In this document: piece by piece, positions 26,305 to 35,579 of the stretch
Position numbering within the stretch: the stretch's first letter is position 1
How the letters are laid out: each line of letters starts with the position of its first letter
NCBI RefSeq assembly: GCF_023168165.1
Contig: NZ_BQYJ01000002.1
Span: 868,001 to 932,000, forward strand
Length of the DNA: 64,000 nt
Source: Niallia sp. NCCP-28
Lineage (GTDB): Bacteria; Bacillota; Bacilli; Bacillales; Cytobacillaceae
Reading direction: 5' to 3'
Notes under the pieces: model-generated
Told to the model about the DNA's origin: nothing
What the model saw: the letters and a program-made list of their open reading frames with translations, nothing else
Database searches by the model: none
Made by a program: the position numbers and the translations under genes

Positions 26305-27594
26305 ATGAACAGCAATGAATTTTATGTAAGTCTTGACATCGGTACATCCAGCGTAAAGGTAATCATCGGTGAAATGATGAATGAATCTTTAAACATTATT
26401 GGAGTAGGCATCGTACCTTCTGAAGGATTAAAAAAGGGTTCCATTGTGGATATAGATGAGACAGTTCATTCCATTCGGAAAGCAATAGAACAAGCAGAAA
26501 GAATGGTCGGGATAGAAATTAAACAAGTGATTGTTGGCGTTTCGGGAAATCATGTTAGTTTGCAGCCTTCACACGGGGTTGTAGCCGTATCAAGCGAAAA
26601 TCGCGAAATTACAGTTGATGATGTTATGCGGGTAAAAGAAGCAGCGCAAGTAGTTTCCATTCCCCCAGAAAGGGAGATTATTGACATTATTCCAACACAA
26701 TTTATTGTCGATGGATTAGAGGAAATTACAGATCCTAGAGGAATGATTGGTGTTCGGCTGGAAATGGAAGGTATCATCATTACAGGAAGCAAAACAATTT
26801 TACATAATACGTTAAGATGTGTAGAAAGAGCGGGACTTGAAATTGTTGATATTTGTTTGCAGCCTTTAGCTGCTGGCTCTTTTGCCCTATCCAAGGATGA
26901 AAAAAATCTTGGTGTTGCACTTGTAGATATCGGAGGAGGCTCTACTACTGTTGCCGTCTTTGAAAATGGTTTCCTAAAAACTACAAGTGTCCTTCCGATT
27001 GGGGGGGAACATATAACAAAAGATATTTCCATCGGACTCCGCACGACTACGGATGATGCGGAAAAAATTAAAGTGAAGTATGGTTATGCTTTTTACGATC
27101 ATGCATCCGAGGATGAAGTATTTAGTGTTCCAATTATCGGGAGTGATCAGCATCAACAATTTAATCAATTGGAGATTTCTGATATTATAGAAGCTAGAAT
27201 AGAAGAATTATTTGAATTAATTGTAGAGGAATTAAAAAGATTAAGAGTATATGACTTACCTGGTGGATTTGTATTAACAGGCGGTGTTGCTAATACAAAA
27301 GGGATTTTAGAACTTGCACAAGATGTATTCCAAAATCGCGTTAGAATAGCCATTCCTGATTATATCGGAGTAAGAGAGCCTCAGTATTCAACTGCAGTTG
27401 GTTTAATTAAATTCTCCTATAAAAATAATAAGCTTCAAGGTGGGAATATTCATCAAGCAGTTCCCGCAGCTGCTCAAGAACATAAAGAAAAAAGAATTCA
27501 AAAACAAACAAACGAAGCCCCTGTGTATGAAAAACAGGCGCAAGAAAAAGGACCATCAAAATTCAAAAAGTTTATGGGGTATTTTTTTGATTGA
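26305..27594 (+). CDS. ftsA: Cell division protein FtsA
   Basis: A 429-residue actin-like ATPase that tethers FtsZ filaments to the membrane. The phosphate-1 motif SLDIGTSSVKVIIGE is near the N-terminus, the SHS2/1C domain follows, the phosphate-2 motif VALVDIGGGSTTVAVF lies near residues 211-226 and the adenosine motif FVLTGGVANTKG near 322-333. The C-terminal tip FKKFMGYFFD is the expected amphipathic membrane-targeting helix. The start follows AAAGGAGGTG. ftsZ begins 112 bases downstream. Confidence 0.97.
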   Translation: MNSNEFYVSLDIGTSSVKVIIGEMMNESLNIIGVGIVPSEGLKKGSIVDIDETVHSIRKAIEQAERMVGIEIKQVIVGVSGNHVSLQPSHGVVAVSSENREITVDDVMRVKEAAQVVSIPPEREIIDIIPTQFIVDGLEEITDPRGMIGVRLEMEGIIITGSKTILHNTLRCVERAGLEIVDICLQPLAAGSFALSKDEKNLGVALVDIGGGSTTVAVFENGFLKTTSVLPIGGEHITKDISIGLRTTTDDAEKIKVKYGYAFYDHASEDEVFSVPIIGSDQHQQFNQLEISDIIEARIEELFELIVEELKRLRVYDLPGGFVLTGGVANTKGILELAQDVFQNRVRIAIPDYIGVREPQYSTAVGLIKFSYKNNKLQGGNIHQAVPAAAQEHKEKRIQKQTNEAPVYEKQAQEKGPSKFKKFMGYFFD

Positions 27595-27706
27595 TGCTGG
27601 GAGACTTATAGCCTGCTAAAATTAAAATAGTGCCCCATAGCATCAATGTTTAGAAGAGGCGGACAGTTCGATACTGCAGAATATCGACGAATTAGGAGGA
27701 TTTGTC

Positions 27707-28882
27707 ATGTTAGAATTTGATACAAATATAGATACATTAGCGACAATTAAAGTTATAGGGGTTGGCGGCGGCGGAAACAATGCGGTTAACCGAATGATTG
27801 AACATGGTGTTCAAGGAGTAGAGTTTATCGCAGTTAATACAGATGCTCAAGCCTTGAACCTATCAAAAGCAGAAACAAGAATGCAAATTGGCGGCAAATT
27901 AACAAGAGGACTTGGCGCTGGCGCTAATCCAGAAGTGGGAAAAAAGGCAGCAGAAGAAAGCAAAGAACAAATTGAAGAAGCTCTTAAAGGAGCAGATATG
28001 GTATTTGTTACTGCCGGTATGGGCGGTGGAACAGGTACTGGTGCTGCACCAGTTATTGCGCAAATTGCAAGAGATTTAGGAGCATTGACAGTAGGTGTAG
28101 TAACAAGGCCATTCACTTTTGAAGGAAGAAAACGTTCGACACAAGCTTCTGGCGGAATTTCTTCTATGAAAGAAGCGGTAGATACACTGATTGTAATCCC
28201 AAATGACCGTTTACTTGAAATAGTAGATAAGAGCACACCGATGCTTGAAGCATTTAGAGAAGCAGATAATGTATTGCGCCAAGGTGTACAAGGCATCTCT
28301 GATTTAATTGCTACACCTGGATTAATTAACTTGGACTTTGCTGATGTAAAAACAATTATGGCAAATAAAGGGTCAGCGTTAATGGGAATTGGAGTCGCTG
28401 GTGGAGAAAACCGTGCGGCAGAAGCAGCGAAAAAAGCTATTTCTTCTCCACTATTAGAAAAATCAATTGATGGTGCCCAAGGGGTACTGATGAATATAAC
28501 TGGGGGCACAAACTTAAGCTTGTATGAAGTGCAAGAAGCTGCCGATATTGTTGCATCTGCTTCTGATCAAGAAGTTAATATGATCTTCGGTTCTGTTATT
28601 AATGAAGATTTAAAGGACGAAATTGTTGTTACAGTTATTGCAACAGGCTTTAATCAGGAAGTAATTCCTACTTCCCCACAAAGACCGTCCTTTGGTGGTG
28701 TAAAGCCGTCAAATACTAATAGTGCACCTGCACCTAATACAAGGGAAAGAGAAACAAAAAGAGAAGAAACACAGCAGCATGCTACTACAAAAGAATCTGC
28801 CCCGCGTCGCGAATCTATGCCGCAAGGGGAAGAAACTTTGGATATACCAACATTTCTTCGCAATAGAAACCGTCGCAGATAA
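27707..28882 (+). CDS. ftsZ: Cell division protein FtsZ
   Basis: A 391-residue tubulin-like GTPase that forms the division ring. The GTP-binding loop GGGTGTG is at residues 106-112, and the N-terminal [13 protein letters not shown] is intact. The synergy-loop (T7) motif [11 protein letters not shown] lies near residues 207-217. The linker (about 320-375) is variable and charged, and the C-terminal peptide [14 protein letters not shown] is the docking site for FtsA, SepF and other partners. The start ATG follows AGGAGG. Confidence 0.98.
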   Translation: MLEFDTNIDTLATIKVIGVGGGGNNAVNRMIEHGVQGVEFIAVNTDAQALNLSKAETRMQIGGKLTRGLGAGANPEVGKKAAEESKEQIEEALKGADMVFVTAGMGGGTGTGAAPVIAQIARDLGALTVGVVTRPFTFEGRKRSTQASGGISSMKEAVDTLIVIPNDRLLEIVDKSTPMLEAFREADNVLRQGVQGISDLIATPGLINLDFADVKTIMANKGSALMGIGVAGGENRAAEAAKKAISSPLLEKSIDGAQGVLMNITGGTNLSLYEVQEAADIVASASDQEVNMIFGSVINEDLKDEIVVTVIATGFNQEVIPTSPQRPSFGGVKPSNTNSAPAPNTRERETKREETQQHATTKESAPRRESMPQGEETLDIPTFLRNRNRRR

Positions 28883-28895
28883 TGCAAGGGTTTTA

Positions 28896-28934
28896 AGAAA
28901 AGCGGCTTTCTGTAAAGAAAGCCGCTTCTTTTTA
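28896..28934 (+). terminator. Terminator after ftsZ
   Basis: AAGCGGCTTTC (28900-28910) pairs with GAAAGCCGCTT (28917-28927), followed by CTTTTT. Confidence 0.93.
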
Positions 28935-29059
28935 TAACCTGGGAAATATCATTAAGTATAATTTAATGTTTAAGTTTTTACAAAAAATCACCCCGAAATG
29001 AATAAGAAGCGTAATAATATACAATTAAATACACTTCCTTTTTATTCCTCTCATTATAG

Positions 29060-29132
29060 CTTTTGACCCCCAACCCGAGACTAGGAGCTTAAATAAGAAA
29101 ACTAGGTGGGAAGAAACTGATAAAATTTTGCC
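29060..29132 (+). repeat. Dispersed intergenic repeat, copy E (left-half fragment)
   Basis: TTTTGACCCCC and AGGTGG..AAGAAACT occur with the same 39-base spacing as in copy D 125 bases downstream, so this looks like a tandem partial duplication of the left half of the element. The hairpin and 3' block are absent. Confidence 0.55.
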
Positions 29133-29184
29133 TTTCTTAATTTTCCTCCAGCACTTCCTTTAAAATTTATCAAGTATGAATATT

Positions 29185-29374
29185 TTTTTGACCCCCTTTT
29201 AAGATTAGTAAGAGAAAATGAGAAATATAGGTGGAAAGAAACTTGCCCGTAAAAGCCTGATTGTATAGTACCCATGTTCTGTGGCAACTTCTGTGTGATT
29301 TATATCCTATGGGCCTCGACTAACAATAAATGGAGGATGAAGTAACTTCAATACCGATGGAAATTTCATCTTAT
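29185..29374 (+). repeat. Dispersed intergenic repeat, copy D (longest)
   Basis: The order of blocks matches copy A: TTTTGACCCCC, GATTAGTAAGAGAAAATGAG, GGTGGAAAGAAACTTGCCC, GTAAAAGCCTGATTG, GACTAACAAT, TGGAGGATGAAG, then GATGGAAATTTCATCTTAT. It carries about 50 extra internal bases between CCTGATTG and GACTAACAAT that form a second hairpin (CCCAT with ATGGG). It lies about 200 bases before spoIIGA. Bases 28935-29576 as a whole contain no gene. Confidence 0.7.
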
Positions 29375-29489
29375 TTCTACTTTAATAACTTGACAATTCA
29401 TCAATAGAACTTAAATAGTTGCAAGAACGATAAATGTTGACAAAATCCATGAACAATAGTGAAAATTTCTGATTTTTTGATTACAGGAA

Positions 29490-29522
29490 GTGACACACTT
29501 TCATAGGGATGTAGGTTATACT
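29490..29522 (+). promoter_or_regulatory. Candidate spoIIG promoter with long spacer
   Basis: GTGACA (29490-29495) and TATACT (29517-29522) are separated by 21 bases. The B. subtilis spoIIG promoter is a SigA promoter with an unusually long 22-base spacer that needs Spo0A to fire, and this arrangement resembles it. I do not find a perfect Spo0A box (TGTCGAA). Confidence 0.45.
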
Positions 29523-29576
29523 TTTTCGTAACAGATTAATAGAGTTTGATTTTTACGAGGGGAGGCTTAAGGAAGT

Positions 29577-30512
29577 GTGGCCATTTATTTAGATGTAATA
29601 TGGCTATTAAATTTTTTGTTTGACAGTCTGCTGCTCTACTTAACAGCCATTGTTTTAAAAAGACAGGTTCCAGTGTGGCGTATATTGATAGGAGGCCTTA
29701 TTGGAAGTCTTATCATTTTATTTGCAATTACTCCGTTCTCCGTTTATACAAGTCACCCTATTTCTAAATTGCTTTTTTCGGTTGTTATGATTTTAACGGT
29801 ATTCGGCTATAAAAAATTCCGTTATTTTTTAAGTGGACTAATGACTTTTTATTTTGCAACCTTTTTAATTGGCGGCACGCTAATTGGTGCACATTATTTT
29901 GTTCAATTTGACTTTGAAATGTCTTCCTCTGTTTTGCTTGCAAGCGTAAGGGGATTTGGTGATCCTATCAGCTGGCTTTTTGTGATGCTGGGCTTTCCCC
30001 TTGCTTGGCATTTTTCGAAACGAAATGTGGAAGGCATTGAAATGACTAAAATAAAGTATGATCAAATGGTCCAAGTTTCGTTCCAGTTTGGCAATAAAAA
30101 ATTTTCTATTAGGGGATTAGTGGATAGTGGAAATCAAGTATATGATCCTATTTCAAGAGTCCCGGTTATGTTTGTTTCCCTCCATAAAATTATCGCAGAT
30201 ATTCCTAATGATTTGCTGCTACTGACAGAAAATGCAGAAGCGGTCATTTACGGCACAGAAAAAGTGTCAGAGGAGTGGGAAAGTAAAATGCGCATTATTC
30301 CATATAAAGTAGTAGGAAAGGAACACCAATTAATTATTGCGGTAAAACCAGAAGAACTTTTGATTGAAAGAGAGGGTGAACTGACAGCTGTAGAAAAAGG
30401 GCTTATCTCCTTTACCAAGCAGCCGTTATCGTCTGATGACTCTTTTGATTGCATCGTCCATCCTAAAATGCTAACAGGTAAGAAAATCTTACAAAGTGAA
30501 TTAGTCAGTTAG
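29577..30512 (+). CDS. spoIIGA: Sporulation sigma-E processing peptidase SpoIIGA
   Basis: A 311-residue membrane-embedded aspartic protease that cleaves pro-sigma-E after the asymmetric septum forms. The first about 145 residues contain five membrane segments (beginning VIWLLNFLFDSLLLYLTAIV). The soluble half holds the catalytic motif LVDSGNQVYDP (D-S-G near residues 182-184), typical of this novel aspartic protease family. The start is GTG at 29577 with AAGGA immediately upstream and GGGGAGG slightly further. It is followed by sigE, its substrate, after 43 bases. Confidence 0.94.
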   Translation: MAIYLDVIWLLNFLFDSLLLYLTAIVLKRQVPVWRILIGGLIGSLIILFAITPFSVYTSHPISKLLFSVVMILTVFGYKKFRYFLSGLMTFYFATFLIGGTLIGAHYFVQFDFEMSSSVLLASVRGFGDPISWLFVMLGFPLAWHFSKRNVEGIEMTKIKYDQMVQVSFQFGNKKFSIRGLVDSGNQVYDPISRVPVMFVSLHKIIADIPNDLLLLTENAEAVIYGTEKVSEEWESKMRIIPYKVVGKEHQLIIAVKPEELLIEREGELTAVEKGLISFTKQPLSSDDSFDCIVHPKMLTGKKILQSELVS

Positions 30513-30555
30513 TATAGTATACTCGTAAAAATCATCTTTTAGAAGGAGGATAATG

Positions 30556-31275
30556 ATGAAAAAATTTATGTTTCGATTAACTTATTACTGGTATAAATTA
30601 TTAATAAAATTAGGGTTGAAATCAGATGAAGTTTTTTATATTGGAGGAAGTGAAGCACTGCCCCCTCCATTAAGCAAAGAAGAAGAAGAAAAGCTATTAG
30701 AAAAGCTGCCAAAAGGAGACGAAGCAGCAAGGTCTATTCTGATTGAACGAAATTTACGCCTTGTCGTTTATATTGCAAGGAAATTTGAAAATACGGGAAT
30801 TAATATCGAAGATTTGATAAGCATTGGCACAATCGGCTTAATTAAGGCGGTAAACACCTTTAATCCTGAAAAAAAAATAAAGCTTGCTACATACGCTTCG
30901 AGATGCATTGAAAATGAAATTCTTATGTATTTAAGAAGAAATAATAAAACACGTTCAGAAGTCTCCTTTGATGAGCCATTAAATATCGACTGGGATGGAA
31001 ACGAACTTTTATTGTCTGATGTTATGGGCACAGAAGATGATATTATTACAAAAGATTTGGATGCAAGCGTTGATAAGAAATTATTAGTAAAGGCATTGCA
31101 GCAGTTGTCTAAACGAGAAAAGCAGATTATGGAATTGCGTTTTGGTTTAGGGACAGGAGAAGAAAAAACACAAAAAGATGTGGCGGATATGTTAGGAATT
31201 TCTCAATCTTATATATCCAGATTGGAAAAAAGAATCATTAAACGATTACAAAAAGAATTTAATAAAATGGTGTAA
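30556..31275 (+). CDS. sigE: RNA polymerase sporulation sigma factor SigE (pro-form)
   Basis: A 239-residue sigma-70 family factor directing early mother-cell transcription. It is made as an inactive precursor; the amphipathic N-terminal pro-sequence (about the first 27 residues, ending near SDEVFYIGG) is removed by SpoIIGA. Region 2 is seen in [34 protein letters not shown] and region 4 in [23 protein letters not shown]. Two ATG codons are adjacent (30553, 30556); the second gives better spacing (six bases) from AGGAGG and matches the usual N-terminus. Confidence 0.97.
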   Translation: MKKFMFRLTYYWYKLLIKLGLKSDEVFYIGGSEALPPPLSKEEEEKLLEKLPKGDEAARSILIERNLRLVVYIARKFENTGINIEDLISIGTIGLIKAVNTFNPEKKIKLATYASRCIENEILMYLRRNNKTRSEVSFDEPLNIDWDGNELLLSDVMGTEDDIITKDLDASVDKKLLVKALQQLSKREKQIMELRFGLGTGEEKTQKDVADMLGISQSYISRLEKRIIKRLQKEFNKMV

Positions 31276-31286
31276 AAATTTTTGTT

Positions 31287-31328
31287 AAAAAAACCCTTGT
31301 TCTATAAGAGATGAACAAGGGTTTTTTT
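31287..31328 (+). terminator. Terminator after sigE
   Basis: AAAAAAACCCTTGTTC (31287-31302) pairs with GAACAAGGGTTTTTTT (31313-31328). This separates spoIIGA-sigE from sigG. Confidence 0.93.
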
Positions 31329-31424
31329 ATGAAATAAAAATAATGGCAATTTCATTATGCATATTTTTCCTTCTCAAGGAGATACTGTTTTTTGTACAGC
31401 AGCTCCTATGAGGAGGGAAATAGA

Positions 31425-32204
31425 TTGACTCGAAATAAAGTAGAAATTTGCGGTGTGGATACATCAAAGCTTCCAGTGTTAAAAAACGAAGAAATGAGAG
31501 AACTCTTCAAGCAAATGCATCAAGGAAATATAACCGCTAGAGAAAGTCTAGTGAATGGAAATCTTCGTCTTGTCTTAAGTGTTATTCAACGATTTAACAA
31601 TAGAGGCGAATTTGTAGATGACTTATTTCAAGTTGGTTGTATTGGTCTTATGAAATCTATTGATAATTTTGATTTAAGTCAAAACGTAAAGTTTTCCACC
31701 TATGCTGTCCCGATGATTATTGGAGAAATACGCCGTTACTTGCGTGACAATAATCCAATAAGAGTATCCAGGTCTCTTCGTGATATTGCTTATAAAGCAT
31801 TGCAAGTGAGAGAGCGGCTTATGAGCAAAACATCCAAAGAACCGACAGCAGAAGAGATAGCGAAAGAATTAGATATTCCCCATGAGGATATTGTGTTTGC
31901 CTTAGATGCTATCCAGGATCCTGTTTCGCTATTTGAGCCTATCTATAATGATGGGGGAGATCCAATCTATGTGATGGATCAGTTAAGTGATGAGAAAAAT
32001 AAGGATATCCAATGGGTAGAAGAGCTTGCTTTAAAAGAGGGCATGAGACGGTTGAATGACCGAGAAAAGCTTATTTTAAGAAAAAGGTTCTTTCAAGGGA
32101 AAACACAAATGGAAGTGGCAGATGAAATTGGAATATCACAAGCACAAGTTTCAAGACTAGAAAAAGCTGCTATTAAACAAATGAATAAGAATATTCAAAG
32201 CTGA
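31425..32204 (+). CDS. sigG: RNA polymerase sporulation sigma factor SigG
   Basis: A 259-residue sigma factor for late forespore transcription. The sequence is nearly identical to B. subtilis SigG: RNKVEICGVDTSKLPVLKNEEM at the N-terminus, region 2 NLRLVLSVIQRFNNRGEFVDDLFQVGCIGL, region 3 KEPTAEEIAKEL and region 4 KTQMEVADEIGISQAQVSRLEKA. A longer frame starts at 31392, but TTG at 31425, seven bases after AGGAGGG, is the natural start. A forespore promoter is expected in the about 95 bases upstream; I see only weak SigF/SigG-like boxes there. Confidence 0.97.
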   Translation: MTRNKVEICGVDTSKLPVLKNEEMRELFKQMHQGNITARESLVNGNLRLVLSVIQRFNNRGEFVDDLFQVGCIGLMKSIDNFDLSQNVKFSTYAVPMIIGEIRRYLRDNNPIRVSRSLRDIAYKALQVRERLMSKTSKEPTAEEIAKELDIPHEDIVFALDAIQDPVSLFEPIYNDGGDPIYVMDQLSDEKNKDIQWVEELALKEGMRRLNDREKLILRKRFFQGKTQMEVADEIGISQAQVSRLEKAAIKQMNKNIQS

Positions 32205-32209
32205 TTGCT

Positions 32210-32237
32210 TAGCCGCCATAAATTGGCGGCTATTTTT
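32210..32237 (+). terminator. Terminator after sigG
   Basis: TAGCCGCCA (32210-32218) pairs with TGGCGGCTA (32224-32232), followed by TTTTT. Confidence 0.93.
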
Positions 32238-32429
32238 ATGGAAACTTAATCAGCTATTGTGCACCCATTAATTAAAATAAAAGCATATTTTTTTTGAGCT
32301 GCATAAAAGAAATTTTTTTATAGGTGTTTTCCTTGCGAAAAATGGGAAAGAAAGGATTAGATAAATGATTTTCTGTGACCAAATTAAGTCGTATATGGTA
32401 CACTATAAAAAAACAATGAGGTTATAAGT

Positions 32430-33260
32430 ATGGAACCATTTATTCTACAAGATAAAGAATATTTTACGATTAAATCATGGTGTGAAAAACATCCCCAGTT
32501 GGCAGCCGGATTTTCGACGAAAAATGGGGGTTTAAGCGAAGGAGATTTAGCAAGTTTAAATATTGCTTTTCATGTAAATGATGCAGAAGAAACGGTTAGG
32601 AAAAATCGCCGAATCCTTGCAGATAAACTGCATTTTCCAATGGATAATTGGGTTAGTGCAGAACAGACGCATAAAATTACTATTAAAGAGGCTGCAAAAG
32701 CAGATAAAGGAAAAGGCGCCTATAATTATGAAAGTGCTGTTCCTGATACAGATGGATTTTTCACATTAGAAAAAGGTGTGCTGCTAACATTATGTTATGC
32801 TGATTGTGTGCCATTATACTTTTTTCATCCAAAGACAGGAGCAATTGGCATTGCGCATGCTGGCTGGAAGGGAACCGTTTTGGGCATTGCCAAAGAGATG
32901 ATAGAAGTGTTTCGTTCCCATGGCATTGATTCAAAGGAAGTGCAAATAGTAATTGGTCCCTCCATTACAGAACAGCATTATATAGTGGACAGTAAAGTAA
33001 TAGGGGAAGTGGATAAAATAATTAAAGGGGCAATAAAACCGTATAAATTGGTATCTCCTGGGCAATATCAGCTAAATCTGCAGCAGCTTAACCGGCAGAT
33101 TTTAGTGGATGCTGGCGCGAAGGAAGAATATATCCAAATAACGGGCTATTGCACTAGCAAAGATGAAGACTACTTTTTTTCTCATCGAAGAGATCGTGGG
33201 AAAACTGGGAGAATGATGAGTTTTATAGGATGGAGAGAGGATGAAAAGGCAAAATGCTAG
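32430..33260 (+). CDS. ylmD: YlmD, purine nucleoside phosphorylase / polyphenol oxidase (YfiH/LACC1 family)
   Basis: A 276-residue protein of the DUF152/YfiH family. Bacterial and human members have been reported as copper-independent purine nucleoside phosphorylase/deaminase enzymes, and earlier as polyphenol oxidases. The family's metal-site motifs are clear: SAEQTH (His), CYADCVPLYF (Cys) and IAHAGWKGT (His). The start ATG at 32430 follows GAGGTTATAAGT. Its last seven bases overlap the ylmE start (ATGCTAG). The normal preceding genes ylmA and ylmC are absent here. Confidence 0.9.
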   Translation: MEPFILQDKEYFTIKSWCEKHPQLAAGFSTKNGGLSEGDLASLNIAFHVNDAEETVRKNRRILADKLHFPMDNWVSAEQTHKITIKEAAKADKGKGAYNYESAVPDTDGFFTLEKGVLLTLCYADCVPLYFFHPKTGAIGIAHAGWKGTVLGIAKEMIEVFRSHGIDSKEVQIVIGPSITEQHYIVDSKVIGEVDKIIKGAIKPYKLVSPGQYQLNLQQLNRQILVDAGAKEEYIQITGYCTSKDEDYFFSHRRDRGKTGRMMSFIGWREDEKAKC

Positions 33261-33931
33261 TTCGGGATAATTTAAATGAAATTCAAAAAGCAGTAGAAGC
33301 AGCTTGTCAAAAAGTAAATCGGGCAAAAGATGATATTACGCTAATTGCTGTGACAAAATATGTTACAATAGAAAGAGCTGAAGAAGCAGTAGAAGCTGGT
33401 GTCCTTCATCTTGGAGAAAACCGTGAAGAAGGGCTTCTTGCGAAATATGAAGCATTAAAAGATAAGCCGGTATGGCATTTTATCGGATCTCTGCAAACAC
33501 GAAAAGTGAAAAATATCATCGATTATGTAGATTATATTCATTCTCTTGATCGAATTAGTTTAGCAAAAGAAATACATAAACGCGCTAATAAGAAAATAAA
33601 ATGTTTTGTACAAGTAAATGTTTCGCAAGAAGAATCAAAACATGGATTAGCAGCAAATGAAGTGGTGGATTTTATCAAGGAATTAGCTCCATTCACCAAT
33701 ATTGAAGTAGTTGGGTTAATGACAATGGCGCCATTTACAGAAGATGAAACAATGCTTCGCAATTGTTTTCGAACATTAAAAGAGCTTCAGCAAACGATTC
33801 AACAATTATCGTTTAAGTATGCACCATGCAGAGAGCTTTCTATGGGAATGTCAAATGATTATTCAATTGCTATCGAAGAAGGAGCAACCATGATAAGAAT
33901 TGGGACTGCTTTAGTAGGTAATGACAAATAG
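33254..33931 (+). CDS. ylmE: Pyridoxal-phosphate homeostasis protein YlmE (YggS/PLPBP)
   Basis: A 225-residue protein of the YggS family with an alanine-racemase-like TIM barrel. It binds pyridoxal 5'-phosphate through Lys35 (in LIAVTKYV) and buffers vitamin B6 and amino acid pools, with no catalytic activity established. Other motifs are [20 protein letters not shown] and [10 protein letters not shown]. The start overlaps ylmD by seven bases, and the sepF ribosome site begins at its stop codon, so the genes are co-translated. Confidence 0.95.
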   Translation: MLVRDNLNEIQKAVEAACQKVNRAKDDITLIAVTKYVTIERAEEAVEAGVLHLGENREEGLLAKYEALKDKPVWHFIGSLQTRKVKNIIDYVDYIHSLDRISLAKEIHKRANKKIKCFVQVNVSQEESKHGLAANEVVDFIKELAPFTNIEVVGLMTMAPFTEDETMLRNCFRTLKELQQTIQQLSFKYAPCRELSMGMSNDYSIAIEEGATMIRIGTALVGNDK

Positions 33932-33944
33932 GAGGCTGAATGAA

Positions 33945-34430
33945 ATGAGTCTAAAATCCAAGATTAAGACGTTCTTTTTTTTAGAAGATGAATACGATGA
34001 AGAAGAACATAAATATGAAGAGGAAATGGAACCAGTGAAAAATTATCGACCACAAGGGCAAACGCAGCAACAGCATGCCGTACAGCAAAATTATCAGCCA
34101 GCAGCACAGCAAAAACAAAATGTTGTCAGTCTGCAAAGTGTGCAAAAATCATCAAAAGTCTTTTTAGCAGAACCAAGAGTGTATGCAGAGGCGCAAGATA
34201 TTGCCGATCAATTGAAAAACAGACGAGCTGTAGTCGTCAATTTGCAGCGCATTGAAAAAGACCAGGGCAAAAGAATCATTGATTTTTTAAGTGGCACCGT
34301 TTATGCAATCGGTGGAGATATTCAAAAAGTAGGTACTGATATTTTTTTATGCACCCCAGATAATGTGGAAGTATCAGGGAATATTTCGCAAATCCTGCAA
34401 GAAACTGAATTCGAAAATACGAGGTGGTAG
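33945..34430 (+). CDS. sepF: Cell division protein SepF
   Basis: A 161-residue division protein. The N-terminal amphipathic helix ([15 protein letters not shown]) is the membrane anchor, followed by an acidic then Gln-rich linker (about residues 15-75) and the globular DUF552 domain ([32 protein letters not shown] ... [13 protein letters not shown]), which polymerises into rings and binds the FtsZ tail. An ATG at 33921 is in frame but inside ylmE; 33945 follows AGGAGG by eight bases. Confidence 0.95.
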   Translation: MSLKSKIKTFFFLEDEYDEEEHKYEEEMEPVKNYRPQGQTQQQHAVQQNYQPAAQQKQNVVSLQSVQKSSKVFLAEPRVYAEAQDIADQLKNRRAVVVNLQRIEKDQGKRIIDFLSGTVYAIGGDIQKVGTDIFLCTPDNVEVSGNISQILQETEFENTRW

Positions 34431-34436
34431 CGTTTA

Positions 34437-34700
34437 ATGGATCTATTATTTGTTATTCTTCAAAATGTTATTAAGTATTATTCCTATGCGTTAATTATTT
34501 ATATATTGATGTCATGGATACCTAATGCAAGAGAAACATCTATCGGCGCCTTTTTAGCCCGCATTTGCGAACCATATTTAGAGCAATTCAGAAAAATTAT
34601 TCCTCCTCTTGGAATGATTGATATTTCACCAATTGTGGCTCTTTTTGTTTTGCAGCTGGCTAACGGAGGCCTCTATCAATTATATAAATGGATTGCATAA
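34437..34700 (+). CDS. ylmG: YggT family membrane protein YlmG
   Basis: An 87-residue membrane protein with two hydrophobic segments (about residues 3-25 and 60-82) separated by the conserved loop SWIPNARE and [28 protein letters not shown]. It is the YggT family, present beside sepF in Firmicutes and cyanobacteria; distribution of division or nucleoid material has been suggested, but the function is unsettled. The start lies seven bases after sepF with GAGGTGG overlapping the sepF end. Confidence 0.92.
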   Translation: MDLLFVILQNVIKYYSYALIIYILMSWIPNARETSIGAFLARICEPYLEQFRKIIPPLGMIDISPIVALFVLQLANGGLYQLYKWIA

Positions 34701-34713
34701 AAATATTTTTGCA

Positions 34714-34743
34714 AAAAACAAGGGCTGATGAGGGCCCTTTTTT
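34714..34743 (+). terminator. Weak terminator between ylmG and ylmH
   Basis: AAGGGC (34720-34725) pairs with GCCCTT (34734-34739), followed by six T. It is short, so partial read-through into ylmH is likely. Confidence 0.65.
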
Positions 34744-34808
34744 GATTGTACATTAAGGCATATTGCAAAAATATTCGCTGTAAAGGAAAAAATATAAGGA
34801 GTTTAACT

Positions 34809-35579
34809 ATGTCGATATATCAGCATTTTCGCCCAGAAGAAAAAGACTTTATTGATCAAGTATATTCTTGGCGCAGCTATGTAGAAAATGCCTATTCACC
34901 AAAATTAACGGATTTTTTAGATCCTAGAGAACAAAAGATTCTTCAGTTGATTATTGGAGAGAATCAGGAAATAAAATATCAATTATTTGGAGGGCATGTG
35001 CAGGCGGAACGCAAACGTGCATTATTATTTCCCGATTATTTTGAACCGGAAGAAAAAGATTTTCACATTTCTTTAATGGAAGTGGAGTATCCTAAAAAAT
35101 TTGTAACAATTGAACATCCACAAGTGCTTGGCAGTGTGATGTCCCTGGGATTGGATAGAAGCAAATTTGGCGATATATTGATGGAAGGGGAGCAAATTCA
35201 GCTAATTTTATGTGGCGAAATAAAAGAGTATGTGGGTTTGCAGCTAGAATCCATCGGAAAAGCAAAAGTCCAGCTAAAAGAAAAGAATTGGAAAGCATGT
35301 ATTCAAGGAAAAGATAGCTGGATAGAGTCAAGCACTACTGTTTCTTCTTTACGTTTAGACACGGTGGTTGCAGGAATCTATAATATTTCCAGACAGAAAG
35401 CGCAGCAATACATTCAACAAGGATATGCTAAAGTGAATTTTACTATTATAGAAAATACTGCTTTTTTATGCGAAGAAGGAGATCTTATATCAGTCAGAGG
35501 ACAAGGAAGATCTATTATTAAAGCAATTGAAGGGAAAACAAAAAAAGATAAATGGCGTATTGTTATCGGCAAGATGTAA
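34809..35579 (+). CDS. ylmH: S4-domain RNA-binding protein YlmH (ribosome quality control)
   Basis: A 256-residue protein. The central region (AERKRALLFPDYFEPE ... DFHISLMEVEYPKKFVTIEHPQVLGS) is typical of YlmH, and the C-terminal S4 RNA-binding domain (about residues 180-230) begins SSLRLDTVVAGIYNISRQKAQQYIQQGYAKVN. Work in B. subtilis links YlmH to the stalled 50S complex, where it can act like RqcP with RqcH. The long frame opens at 34746, but ATG 34809 follows AAGGAG at proper spacing. rqcH lies about 18 kb downstream in this window. Confidence 0.9.
   Translation: MSIYQHFRPEEKDFIDQVYSWRSYVENAYSPKLTDFLDPREQKILQLIIGENQEIKYQLFGGHVQAERKRALLFPDYFEPEEKDFHISLMEVEYPKKFVTIEHPQVLGSVMSLGLDRSKFGDILMEGEQIQLILCGEIKEYVGLQLESIGKAKVQLKEKNWKACIQGKDSWIESSTTVSSLRLDTVVAGIYNISRQKAQQYIQQGYAKVNFTIIENTAFLCEEGDLISVRGQGRSIIKAIEGKTKKDKWRIVIGKM

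Noticed and set aside
27847-28509. A 220-codon minus-strand frame inside ftsZ
   Set aside because: It is a mirror frame of a highly conserved gene, with no start site evidence.
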